From positions 16,864,908 through 16,928,907 of the forward strand of contig CM069593.1 of NCBI GenBank assembly GCA_035771175.1: a stretch of 64,000 bases of DNA. The letters run 5' to 3'. Origin of the DNA: Paratinospora sagittata. Lineage: Eukaryota; Streptophyta; Magnoliopsida; Ranunculales; Menispermaceae. The notes beneath the pieces are model-generated. The model was given only the letters and a program-made list of their open reading frames with translations. It made no database searches and was not told the DNA's origin. Position numbers and translations under genes: made by a program. Positions 11,215 to 22,961 of this stretch are shown here, in pieces (position 1 is the first letter of the stretch; every line of letters starts with the position of its first letter).

Positions 11215-14200
11215 TCATATTCAGTTTAGACTTTAGAACCTCATTGGACTCTTCAAGTAATGGGTGGGACCAAGTTGGAACTATCATATGCACCCAAGCC
11301 CCACCCCAATTGCATCTACTGGCTACGCCCATTACTCCCAACTAATTTAACTCTCTTTCTTCTACTTATGAATTATGAATTTTCTCATTCTACATTACTA
11401 CTATTCTAAATCACGTGCAGTGCACATATATCTCCATCAACATATTTTAATTATTTTCCTTTGGAATTTTTTCATTTTAGTTCGCAGAGGTTTAAATAAT
11501 TAACCACTTTAAGAAAATTACAGATAAGCTAGTGACGTTGATATTGTATCGTATCTAAAATTTTAATAAATTGCGTTACAGACATCACCATTGGAATTGC
11601 GTGAAAATATATATTATTTTATTTTCGTGAAAAGATGGGCCAAAGCCGAATTAAAAGGGCGATTAGTTTATTAATTTCAGAAATCTTGAAACAAAGAACA
11701 TCCACTTAATAAAGAGTCCTCCGAAGTCTTCAATATTTTATAAATAGATCATGAGATCCAAAAAGTTTGTTTCCTTCCTTGTTTCTACCTTTTCCTTCGT
11801 TCGAAATTAATTAATGGAAGAATATATTATTCAATCTTAGATTTTAATAAAAATAATTTTGCTTGAAGAAGTTATAGGTGCTAAACTTGTAATTTAATAC
11901 AGGAAAATGATTTTACGATTTAAAATTTATACTTAAAATTATATTCAAGTTAATGTGGTGTATATTGAGCGGTAAGTATTTTTTATTTTTATTTTTATCT
12001 TTCATGACGTGTGATGATATAGTGTATTATTATTTCAATTTGAGTATATTTTTTGATCGTTTTAGTACTTTCCTTTAACAAATGATAAATATATAAGTTA
12101 TGCGATCATGTTGAAAAGGAAAGAAATACATGCGTAAATAATTGTATGGTATTAATATTACATTACTTTTAAATACAGAAAACTAAATTTAAAAATAATA
12201 CCAAACACAATTTAAATTATTCGATGGATCCAATATTCAAGGTCATGTTTAATTTATACCTCAAAAATAATTTTTGAAAATAAAAATTTTGAATCTTTTT
12301 TTTCAAATTTTCAAAAATAATATAACTAAAACTTTTTCAAAGAAATTTTATTTTAAAAAAATAAGCAATAGTTTTTGAATTCTATACCAAATAAACCATA
12401 AAAATGCTTAGTTTTTTTTTTTTTTTTTAAATTAAGACATTTTGGCTTTAACGTACCAACTCAATTCGTCCCACAAATGAAGTAATTGGTGATTTATGGA
12501 AGGTGCAACTGATGATAATGTCTTGCAGATAAGTTTTATTATTTAGAGCGAGTTATAGTGTAGGGTGTATTCATGTGCTTGGGAGAGCTGTTTGATATTT
12601 GGAATTGGAATGTGTGGGACTCTCATAATCACCTTTTTCTCATTGGAACTTGACGTTATGTTAAATATAATGTCGCACACAAGTATATACAAAGACAACC
12701 ATGCATTTCATGCCCTACCACACACTCATCAGTAGGTACTTGATGATGCATAGCTCCATCCCCACTATATGCAAAATGAGCTGGCCAGTTTTTTTCACGA
12801 GGTTCTTTGAATATTACATTTAGGGTTGCTAATTAAATGATCAGTTGATTTTTAGGTTAGACTAGTACTGTATTGACATTTACGTTGTAATTAAAATATA
12901 AGTCACTTTGTATATTATTATATTACTTTAAATTATGTATTAATACGTAATTTAAAATAATTTAATAATATATAAAAATAATATATATATATATTCTAAG
13001 AGTATAATTTAGATGTAGCTTCAATATTTTTTTTTAAAAGACCGTGCAGCACACCAGTACATATACATATAGCTTTTTCCTATTAGCTTTTCTTTTTTCT
13101 AACCTACAAATCTTCGATAGATATATATATGGCTATCTTCTGCAAGTCCTATCTTCTGTAAGTCAGCTTCAAACGTTGTTGCGAAAGGAGAACTACTTTC
13201 TTTTAGCTGTATCAATCCATTAGCCAAACTTCATAATGCACGGTACCCATATAAGGGCCTCGATCACTACTTATCATATACGTGTATATATATAAAGGTA
13301 TCTGCAACACTGTCTTCTCTCTATCTCTCTTTGAATCTCGCCTGCCCTACACTACTTTTATGTCTTGTTTATTCGGCGTTGCCATATATCATATAAGTAT
13401 CTTTGGTACTCGATGAAAATTAATGTCTACAGTATCTGTAATGAAAATATCTGAATTGTTCAACGTATTATTATATTTTGCGATTCTCCCACTATTAATT
13501 ATATATATTTTAAAAGCTTGTTTTAATATTTATATATAATACGAGGTAATACTATAATTTTGCTTTTTAATTCCGCACTTTTTTTTACATGCCTCTTTAT
13601 TCGCTTTTTTTTTTTTTTTTTAATTTTAATTTTTAACTTTTAATTTTTATTTGATTAATGATGTATGACATTAATGGCATTGAAATATTAAGTACATACA
13701 AGTCATTTCAAATCAATAGATCAAATAAAAGACAGTCCCAATTGTTAGTACCAGGAGCAAAATCATACTAATTAAGGGTATATAAAAACACAGTGACTCT
13801 TTATCTCATATAAAACTGAGGATATTTGAACTCCAACCTCATATTAGAGAAGTAGATACCTAACTAGGTGAGCTACATTTATTCACTTTACTTATGATTT
13901 TTAAAATGAGGAGTGTTAAAATGACTAAAAATATATTTTTAAAATCATGCAACATTGATGTGACAAGTTATTGCATTATCATATCACCAAAGATAAAAAA
14001 AAAAAAATCAACTACCACCCACCATTCAATACATAAGCATGAATATGATTTTGGATTGTTGTGACATTTCTATTTTGTTTTCTAAATTTTACATAAATAA
14101 ACCATTTTTTCTTTCTTTCTTCATATATTAACAAAATAAGAAAAATGCTTTGAAAACTTATTTGGGGCACTCACTTTTAACACTATGCCGCCATGCGTTA

Positions 14201-15302
14201 CAATATGTGATTCGGAAAAATCTAATAATTTTTAGAAGCATAGTATTGAAAGTGTGCTTACCAAGTAATAAAACTCTAACAAAAAATATTTCTCTTTTAA
14301 AATAATATCAATAAAATTGAAAATCACATCCGATGCTCATAATAGCTAGCTTAATCAAAATCAAAATATTTTTTCTCCTTCTAATACGCTGTGTTCTAGC
14401 GTCACGTTGTGCTCATTATTTGAGAGAGACTAGAATCTTTCTTGTAACTGATTTTTCTTTCTTCCTTGTTTTGGCTGTAATTGCATTGTCACGAGAAACG
14501 CAAATTATAAATCTCCATCTATATTTCTATACATACATGAATTTTATATACATTAATTATATATACACATAGTCCTATATCCCAACGCTCACATGCTTAA
14601 TTTATTAATTTCTTATACACTAATTAGAAGATTTGGGGCACAAGATTCCTGAGATCTCGTGACATATATGCATCTCTCGATGGCCTACCACGGAGTACCT
14701 ACCTAATTGCAGCTACCAGAAAGAATCTTCAGACGATGGAGGCCTGCTCTTTTGCTCCATGAATCTGCACGGCAAGTACACCTTTGACGTACATTAACAG
14801 CACTAACATATATTGATATATAGAGTAAAGTCCATTTTAGTTAAGACACTAATAATTCTATATCTCTGATCTTTTTTGAATCATGTACTGCATCATGATA
14901 TTTTTTAAATCACTTTAATTTGTAATGCATTAATTATTCCTCAGCAATATTATTGATGTATGTAGGACTATTAGTGTCCATCATCATAATCTACCTTTTT
15001 CTAAGTATAAGTCGACTACATGCATGAATTCACTTTTTCTAATCTCTTTAATCAAACAACTCTTAAATTTGAAGTATTTATATTTTAATTATCTTAATTA
15101 TTTTTTTTCATATTATTTTATCGGAGATTTAAAGGGCAATTAATTCTCTCTCTGTTGATGATTGATCAACGATATATAAAAATCTTTAACTGGGTACAAA
15201 CCCACCCGTGATTCATTACAGGAAGCTATATATGCATTTAAGATCGTAACAAAAGCTTGAGATCAACAATCTCTAGCATACGTACAACTGTAATACAAGG
15301 AA

Positions 15303-15476
15303 GAAAAATATTAATTTAATTATAAAAATTATAATTGTATGTATATAACTTTATATGTATATTTATTAGATATTAATATTTTATATATTTTTAAGTACGT
15401 AATAAATAATTTAATGGATATAATTATATAATTGTTCATGTAATTATAATTTAGTATAATTAAATTAATATTTTTC
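15303..15476. mobile_element. MITE-like element, copy 1
   Basis: A 174-bp AT-rich segment begins GAAAAATATTAATTTAATTA and ends with its near-perfect reverse complement, giving terminal inverted repeats of roughly 35 bp. A second copy with the same termini and a matching interior (shared GATATTAATATTTTA and ATAATAAATAATTTAAT) lies at 47323-47489. It has no coding capacity. A target-site duplication is not obvious. The superfamily is unassigned. Confidence 0.7.
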
Positions 15477-16520
15477 AAACAAATAAATATGTGCAATCTA
15501 AATCTTAATGGTTGTAGGTTCCTTGTGCATAGAGTTTTTTTTTTTTTCCTTGTGAATAGTGGTTGCCTTGTGGGAGAATCTTGTCACCCTTTTATCTACT
15601 TTCCTTACCTTACATTCGACTCTCTTGTTCATAGATGTTCTTTCCTTATAATTGCAGCCAATAATGATACTTATCTTATGGAATAACCATCTTTCCTTTC
15701 ATACGCTTTCCTTATTAACATTTTAATTAGTGCATATCTTAATTAATATTATTACAAAACAAAAGGAAAAAAAAACGTAACATATGCCAACATGTATATG
15801 GGTATTAAAATTTAAAATAAAATTTGCTACACTTGGAGCACCAAGTATATATGTACTATGTATCCACTGGGTTCGAGGGGTTGTATAGATGCATTGTATT
15901 GTACGTTTTGAATATAAAGAAGAATAAATGTGAACCGTTGATCAGATACTGTTAGCTTTCATTAATTTTTCTACCGTACTGATTATTTGACCGGTCACAC
16001 TCGCAGTCAATTTAGTAGCACCACACCTACTTTTGCAAGTTGGCTGCTGCGCTTCTTCTTCTCATTCTGTCTCCGCCGTCCATTTCTTAGCACAATTAGA
16101 TATTTTCTGTATAAATTCCTATTTGTCATACGTATTAATTTATTTATTTCACTCATTCTAATAAGCCACAACAAAACCAATTAAACCATCTGAATCAAGC
16201 ACGTGTACTTTACAAATTTAGTTTACCAAAATGCCCCTCCATCTTCTGATAATTTTATCACAGCACCATTTGGTTACATTTCCATTTTAACGTAGCATGT
16301 TGCATATGCGCCTCGTGCCCTTATTTCATGTGATTATTCTAATCGACCTAATAGATATACATATTTTTTTGGTTATCTAGGGTACTTTGGGAATTTCAAA
16401 GAATCTTAAAAATTTGCTTTCGTAAGTTCATGACGTTAGATTAAACAGCTTTTACATGTCTGTCACGAGCAAACCGGGAGTTCTTAACCATGATTAAGCA
16501 AAATTAAAAAAGTCTAAAGT

Positions 16521-16603
16521 CCACGTGGAAGGATTTGAGACGAGAGGGTCGGTGATATCACGGTTTCGATTAGCATTTAATGGTGGTCAATGGGAACACG
16601 TGG
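16521..16603 (+). promoter_or_regulatory. Two G-box/ABRE-type ACGT motifs upstream of the TPR gene
   Basis: CCACGTGG at 16521-16528 and ACACGTGG at 16596-16603 lie about 0.3-0.4 kb before the likely start of transcription of the TPR gene. Such ACGT cores bind bZIP and bHLH factors. Function here is inferred from position only. Confidence 0.4.
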
Positions 16604-16707
16604 CAGCCAATAAGCCTCCACATGGGATCCAACTATTGTTGGGGTAAGTCGGTTGGGGCTAAATATCTAGGCGCAGCTTCCTAGCTGTACCGCAGAAAAA
16701 ATGTCCC

Positions 16708-16770
16708 GAACTGCTAGTGTAAGTGGCAGAGGACTCGGAACTTAACCCTAGTTCGAATCCGGGTAAACCG
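16708..16770 (+). other. tRNA-like relic with Pol III box A and box B
   Basis: TAGTGTAAGTGG (16715-16726) fits the box A pattern TRGYNNARNNGG, and AGTTCGAATCC (16750-16760) fits box B in 10 of 11 positions. Their spacing is right for a tRNA or a tRNA-derived SINE head. The flanking 7-mers do not pair as an acceptor stem and no anticodon stem forms, so this is not an intact tRNA gene. A degenerate tRNA or SINE fragment is most likely. Confidence 0.4.
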
Positions 16771-17028
16771 TATCAAAACCGTATAATTACGATATTCGTA
16801 GATGTACGTACGAGTATGTATATACGATTTGATTCTTCTACTGTTCCTTCTTGGATCTTCCTTTGACACCCTCTTTCCAGAAACAGCTTGGTCTCTTCAA
16901 TCTCATGTGGGGTATATATATATATGTATATGTATAAGAAAAAAGCTCTGTGCTTCGGTGTTGTAAAGTGACAGATAGATATAGTGAGAAGAAGAAGCTA
17001 AGCTCAATTTGCTTCTCGTTCAATAAAG

Positions 17029-17382
17029 GTACTGGAAATCATAAGAAGCGAAGATTACTAAAAAATTATCGGATTTTCAGGGGGCGATTCTGGTTTGTAT
17101 TGAACTTAAATTTCCGAAACTTCAGGATTCTGATTTGAATTTCTCTTTTATTTTATTGTTTCTTGGTTTTGATTTGTGGTTTCTTGATCGTTTCCTTTTT
17201 TACGCGATGAGTGGAGGTGTCTTGGTTTACTTTTTTCTTGGATCCGATTAAACCGGAGTTGTGAATCTGGTTCAATCAGTTCGTATAGAACTAGTTTTGT
17301 GGTTTCTGGTGTTATAAAATGGGAGAGATGATGAGAATTTGAATGTTTTTTTGAGGTTTTAATGCGTTGGTTGTGGTTGCAG
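17029..17382 (+). other. Leader intron of the TPR gene (inferred)
   Basis: A GT after CAATAAAG at 17029 and an AG ending TTGTGGTTGCAG at 17381-17382 bound a T-rich stretch typical of a plant 5' UTR intron. The downstream leader exon starts eight bases before the ATG of the upstream ORF at 17391. No transcript data were available. Confidence 0.5.
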
Positions 17383-17390
17383 AGAGGACA

Positions 17391-17531
17391 ATGGAGGGAT
17401 TAAAGAAAATGTTGAATTGCACTGACGTTTTCGGTTCTGTTTCAGGTGAGAAAGTGCTTGAGATTTCCGTGCCAAGAAGAGGGAAATCCCTTTACAGAAG
17501 CTTTAAAAGCGGATTATCACTTCGTTCTTGA
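17391..17531 (+). CDS. Upstream ORF in the TPR gene leader, 46 codons
   Basis: ATG at 17391, immediately after the inferred leader-intron acceptor, opens a 46-codon frame ending in TGA at 17529-17531. The main start codon follows 63 bases later in the same frame. The peptide starts MEGLKKMLN and ends SLYRSFKSGLSLRS, so its C-terminus is basic and Ser-rich. It resembles no domain I know. An ATG-initiated upstream ORF of this length beginning at an exon border could attenuate translation of the main ORF. Alternatively, a splice that removes the TGA would fuse it to the main protein. The GTTTCAG/GTGAG inside it could also be a cryptic splice site. Confidence 0.45.
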   Translation: MEGLKKMLNCTDVFGSVSGEKVLEISVPRRGKSLYRSFKSGLSLRS

Positions 17532-17594
17532 GTTGCAAAAGCTTCGCTTTTCCGCTGTTTTCTTTTGCGAAAGTGGTTTCTGGATAGTTGAGAT

Positions 17595-19896
17595 ATGGGG
17601 ATGGAGGTTACTGCAACTTGCTTGCATTGGTCGCAACCACATGTGGTTTCTCAATCTTCTTCTCAAACATTAGCTTCTGCAATTTCGTCTCCTCCTTTCA
17701 GGACCAGAAGAAGAAGCTTAAGTAATCAAGCTCTTGCTTGCCGTTTGGTTAACCGATGGAACCGATCATCAGCTCTACTAGGTCACTCTTCTCAGACGAC
17801 GACGAAGCTCTTCAGGTCTCCATCTTGCGATAATCCCAAATTCAGACGCCAGCAGCCACTAAGAAAAGCTTTCAGCGCCAGTTTCGATGGATTCTCTGAA
17901 GAGGAATTCGCTGAACAGCTTCAAGAACTGGCTCTCAGATTCGATCAAATGGACGACGACGACGACAATTTTGACTTCGACAAGTTTATCAAACTAAACA
18001 ACGAATCTACAGATGGAGGACAACCAGAGAATTTCAACATCACAGACGATTATATACAGAACCCAACCAGATCATCATTTACGGCTTCGAAGATTGACTC
18101 TGTAGAACCACCGTGGGTCAGTGTTCGGCCGGAACCACCGGACTGGCCGGAAACCGACGAGATTATTCCGTCAAGTATCGAACGGAAGGCCAACAGCGTG
18201 GATCTCCCGTTCTCTCTTAGGATTATAAAGAAGAAGAACCAGTGGCAAGAAGGCTTCAGAGAAGCAGGCGAATCGGCCTACTGTTCAGTGAAGAAAGCTT
18301 TCTCGTCAATGGTGTTCATCATCCGTGAGCTCCAGAGCTACACTTTGCAGATGCGAGAAATCCTCTTCTACGAGGATCTACAAGGGGTCCTAGCTCGAGT
18401 TCAGAAAGAGATGCACGCTTCCTTCGTCTGGCTCTTTTCACAGATCTTCTCACACACGCCGACTCTCATGGTCTACGTGATGATCCTCCTCGCCAATTTC
18501 ACCGTTCACTCAATGGCTTACAACACCGCAATCGCCGCTCCTCCTCCGACCGACTCTTTCACAGCAACCACCACCACCGAGACGGTATCAATTACAGAGA
18601 ATCGGAATTATCAGAAACCTAAGTTCGATTCCTCTGCAATTAAAACTTTCTCTGTTTCTTCATCTTCGTCTGGGAAGACGAACTCCGTCGGAGGCGGAAA
18701 TGGCGGTGGCGGAAAGGTCGGGTCGACTTCCAGTGGAACCGACGGTGGGGATGGGCACTTCGACGGATTGTCATCGTTCAACCACCATCAGATTATTCCT
18801 GATGAGGTATCTCATCAGCTGTCGTCTGTTGGGAATCCGGCGAGTAAGGAAGCGGAGATGACGGAGGAAGAAGACGAAGTGAGACTGTGGAACTCGATAC
18901 TGGAGGAAGCTTCGAAAATGCAGGCGGTGTTCATGGACGAATCGCTTGATCACGAAACGATGCAGCGGTTTGTGTCACCTTTTTCGGTGGAGATTGAGGC
19001 ACAAGATTATCAGGATTACTTTAGAACAGATCTTATGTATCAGCAAGCTGTCTCTCAGGATCCTTATAATCCTCTGCTTCTTGGAAATTTTGCTCAGTTC
19101 CTCTACATCGTCGTCCACGACCATGACAGGTGAGCTTCAATTCTTCTCATAAACTGTTTTTTTTTTTTTTTTTTTGCCCCTTTTGGTTAATCATCTGAAC
19201 GAGTTGACTCATCCTGAGTCCGAGTCGATTGTTTAATTTATTTGAAAAAACAAAAAAAAAAAAGAGGAAAGAAAAATGTTTATTTTAATTTTCCAGGTTC
19301 GAATAATTCTGTCCCTAGATTCATCAGCGTTTAGAAAGTTGGTGCCCTCGAAAGTTGGAGGGGTAAGCAGCAGCTTGCAGAGAGCCAGAGGGGTGGTGTG
19401 TTTTTGTCGCCTTGTTAATATTGGGTACGAAGAAATGATAAGGGAAATAGGAAGGAATTCTGAGGGCATTGTTGGAATCTGCTCTTGTTAGCAGTACCTT
19501 TTTCCGTAGCTTAAGCTAATGCACCAGATTCAGTGTATTTCATATAGAGTGGTGTTCACGAGTCAACTCTGATATATGTTAATTAATTAGATCGTATAAG
19601 TATAATTAATTACTTTGGTTTTAAAAGTAGTAGGATTTAATTAATTAAATTAATTTGGTGTGATGTGCAGAGCGGATGAATACTTCAAGCGTGCTATGGA
19701 GGTGAAACCAGCGGATGCAGAGGTTTTAAGCCTATACGCTCACTTCTTGTGGCGAGCAAAGAATGACTTAGAAGCGGCAGAAGAGACATTCTTAGAGGCA
19801 ATCGAAGCTGATCCGGGGAACACGTATTATGCTGCCAAATACGCTAATTTCCTCTGGAACACGGGCGGCGAGGACACATGTTTTCCCATCTCCTGA
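17595..19896 (+). CDS. TPR-repeat protein, two coding exons, putative organelle targeting
   Basis: Exons 17595-19129 and 19671-19896 join in phase (AG/A gives Arg) to encode 586 residues. The first about 60 residues are rich in Ser, Arg, Gln and Ala and poor in acid, as in a transit peptide. An acidic block follows near residue 115. A hydrophobic segment at about residues 289-309 (around VYVMILLANF) may span a membrane. After a Gly/Ser-rich linker, the C-terminal about 140 residues carry TPR-type helices: YQQAVSQDPYNPLLLGNFAQFL, split by the intron from the repeats YFKRAMEVKPADAEVLSLYA and FLEAIEADPGNTYYAAKYA. It matches the plant TPR family that includes Arabidopsis At1g07280 and At2g29670 (from memory), whose biochemical role is not established. 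ATG at 17601 is an equally possible start. Confidence 0.88.
19130..19670 (+). other. Single coding-region intron of the TPR gene
   Basis: 541 bp from GTGAGC to TGATGTGCAG. It interrupts the TPR region between helices. It contains poly-T and poly-A tracts and no coding similarity; the frames of 60-78 codons inside it are noise. Confidence 0.85.
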
Positions 19897-22700
19897 CACC
19901 GCTTCATTTATAACTACGACACATAAAATTCATGCACCACTCTTCTTCCCTAAATATTGTAACGAAGTTAGGAAAAAGAAAAAAGAAAGAAAAAGAGAGA
20001 TATTAAAAGGAAAGAAATTGATAAAAAGGGCTGGAAATTAGTTTAAAGAAAATGAATCGTTCAGCTATTTTTTTTCTTTTCTTCTCTTTAATTTAATATT
20101 GTCAATTTTGTGGAGCAAGTGCTGTTGGTCGAGGAATGTGGCTCGCGAAGAGGATTTAAGGTTTATTCAAGCATGTGGCACCGCAAGGACATGCAATGTT
20201 TCATATTCGTGTGTCGAATCTCCTTGTAAATTTAACTTTTGGAGTAACTTGGCGACCCGCCTTTAACGCTTCTATAATGCTATTTTGCGTGCATGTAGCG
20301 CACCATATTCCTCTTAAAAGTGTGTTGTAAATTTTGCTTTTTATAAATTTGTTTATTGTAAGAAAGATTAATCGACAACATTAATTGAATGTAAATGGAT
20401 CTAGCAAAAGCTACTTTAATGCGGTTCCAAGAAAACAAAAAAATGTTGAATCTTTCTTTGCATGCGTTGCTTTTGCTCCGCGCTTCCCTCGTGACCTCAT
20501 GTGAAAAAACCTTCCTTTTGTCATCATTTTGACTATCCGAGTGGCCGAAAGCACATTGACATTTGACAGTTCTCACTCCAGAGACTAGAAAACGCGTTCA
20601 CAAGGGCTTGATAATAACAGTTGGGACTCGTTTTATGATAACACGTTCCGCTTGCTTTCTCCTACTGGTACGGGATTGTGCAAATTAGCTTAATGACTCT
20701 TCTTATTAAAATCATCGTTGATCTCGCTCGCGCTTGCTTCCCTTTTCCCGTTCCTTAAGCACGAATCTCTCGCAATATGAAAGAGCATAAACAAAGTTTA
20801 CCTTTTGTCAAATGGATTAGTCTTTTCAAAGCATTAAACCAGAGACCATTATAATTATTATCTTTGGCTGTCTTGAAAAAAAAGCACCTAACTTTACTGC
20901 TTTTTATCAACTGTAGTCGTATCGTAGATAGGCAGGCTTGAGAGGAAAAATTTACAGTTTCATAAAGACTATTGTTTGTAAACATGATTAGTTAAAGTCC
21001 ATATGTGAAAATTCCTACCCGAATCGTTGAAAAAAAAAAATAGAATAAAACAAAAAAATGTGTCCACTTTGGAGTGACCAATTTTGCTTTCAGTCTGCAT
21101 TAATTGAAGTGTGAAAATAATTAAGCGGGTTGATCTGACTCCCAGCAGCCACTTATTTCAAGAGTGGTATTATCTAAATCTAATTAATAGATGTAAAACG
21201 TTATATAATATTTACATCTTTTTTTAATGAGTCATTATTTGTGATGTATATATAAAAGATTTATCGAAATATTTAGAAAAATAAAATGATTATTTTTATA
21301 TAATTTAATAATTTAATTAATTAATTAATAAAAATATATTGATTTTAAGAAATTAAAATAGAACATTAAAAATGTTATTAGTTTCTTGTTTGTTCATCTC
21401 ACGGTTTATATATAAAGCTTGTTTATACGTATTTTTAGAATTCATTTTTAACACAGAATATAATATAATATATTATCTGTTAAAAAAGGCTTAATGAATA
21501 ATTTCATTAAAAAAGAAAACACATGGGATGCGACGTACTATATGGGTGATCGGTTGTGGAGATTGGGGTTGAGCCAAGCAGAAAATGCTGGTCCAAGCCA
21601 CGTGAAGATATGACCATTATTAATGTGCTTCTCGTATCAAGTAAACAATATAATTCATTCATTCGTTCATGTATAATGGTGGTGCTTCTGTTCACGAGTC
21701 ACCCATCGAAGAAGAAGAAGAAGACTCTTTTTCCTTGTGTGTAAATTACAAGAATTAAAAAACAAAATCCCATCACTACTGCCACACTCTGTATCACTAC
21801 TACTACTACGGCTGTGCATGCAGAATTGATTTTTATAAAACCCAATTCCATCCCTTCAGAGCTTGACATGTACCCGTCATATCACGTGTCGCAACATGTA
21901 CCATTTGGAATGCATGCATGCACCACTCACATGTAACATTAGCCTTATTATAAATCTGCCACGTGTCCAATCTTGAATTAATACCAAATCTGTACATGTA
22001 TGGTTGTAAAAGCCCTGTTTTAGGTCAAATAAGCAATTAATAAGGCAGGCTCTAGCCACTATGTATAAACTTTAATTAGTTAATAAATTAATGTATTAAT
22101 ATATTAATAGGTCCCTTATTTATAATTAATCATTGTATAAATAATAGAACATAGTACGTACACCTACTTATAGTACTCTTTACAAAAAAAAAAAAAAAAT
22201 TGAAATATATTTGAAATTATTTATATTATTAACCTGGCGTAGTTATTGAAGGGCCTTTCGGTTAATTAACCAACATCCAATGCCTACGGTATACTTAGGG
22301 TGGGAACGTATATTAAGAAAGGAAACAATGAAAGCTATAGCTCCTTATCCGAATCTGCCTCCATATTTCATCCATTTAATTTGCAATCTAATTTCCACAC
22401 ATGAATATGAACAACAGCTACTGCTTTCCATTCTTCTATTATTTTTCCGGCATGGCAGTTTTATTTGAATTGAAACGGAGACAGAAATGACTTTAATTAA
22501 GAGGATGTATATCAGTATATGTATGGCTCAAGCATCCACATTAAATGAACTCATTGTGCGAATTCTTCAAAAATCCACATTAAATGAATCTAGGTTCATT
22601 TAATTACCTTTTCATTTGTATTTTTTTTAAAAGATTACCAGGGAATCTTGTAAACGATAAATGTGGTGGTGAGAGCATGATGTCACAGCAATACCGAAAA
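19897..22700. other. Intergenic region downstream of the TPR gene
   Basis: After the TPR stop there is an AT-rich 3' UTR-like stretch to roughly 20.3 kb. No gene is supported beyond it. The frames at 20280-20576, 21507-21744 and 22280-22468 have no recognisable similarity. A promoter-like motif cluster at 21816-21968 is listed separately. Confidence 0.5.
21816..21968. promoter_or_regulatory. RY and ABRE motif cluster without an assigned gene
   Basis: GCATGCA-type RY motifs occur at about 21816 and, as TGCATGCATGCA, at about 21911. CACGTGTC at about 21883 and CCACGTGTCC at about 21960 are ABRE-like. RY plus ABRE is the combination seen in seed-maturation promoters bound by ABI3/FUS3 and bZIP factors. 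No convincing coding region follows on either strand, so this may be chance, a relic, or a distal element. Confidence 0.3.
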
Positions 22701-22709
22701 ATGGAAATG

Positions 22710-22948
22710 TTTTTTTTTTGTTAGTAGAAACAACTCTTAGCATAGACCCCCTCGTCCTTTACAAGACCACTAATCCCCACATCACCGTGGTATAGCGAAG
22801 GAATTACCGAGACTGAGTACTGTTTTGCGTGAGAATTACCAAATGAACTTGACCCCTCTCAAAGAATCAAGCTAGCGACCTCCTAGCCTAAGTATGCCTA
22901 GTGACTAATGAGCCCGCCCCAAACCATCAAGCCAATGCTGCGTTGACC
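22710..22948 (-). mobile_element. tRNA-derived SINE with target-site duplication
   Basis: On the minus strand a 239-bp element ends in a tail of ten A (plus-strand T at 22710-22719) preceded by GTCTATGCTAAGAGTTGTTT. Near its 5' end it has a degenerate Pol III promoter: box A-like GGGCTCATTAGT (complement of about 22903-22914) and box B-like GGTCGCTAGCTTGATTC (complement of 22864-22880). The flanks are 13-bp near-identical repeats, 22697-22709 and 22949-22961, differing at two positions. Head, tail and duplication together are diagnostic of a SINE insertion. The family is not named. Confidence 0.8.
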
Positions 22949-22961
22949 AAAAACAGAAATG

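Larger units (their letters stand above)
4760..16500. other. Long intergenic region with no recognisable gene
   Basis: Nearly 12 kb of AT-rich DNA without a convincing coding exon. Frames of 60-108 codons (for example 7216-7428, 7337-7663, 9767-10075, 11096-11341, 14333-14572) show no family similarity and look random. It holds simple repeats, a MITE-like element at 15303-15476 and a dense cluster of TGGGCC/T motifs at 6947-7197, listed separately. I looked for sequences of well-known plant microRNAs and saw none, but did not fold the region. Confidence 0.55.

Noticed and set aside
4760..16500. Known conserved plant microRNA precursors in the large gap
   Set aside because: Mature sequences of the common conserved families were not spotted by eye. 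Weak partial resemblance (for example near 12740 to miR172) was too short to count.
16708..16770. Intact tRNA gene
   Set aside because: Box A and B are present, but acceptor and anticodon stems do not pair.
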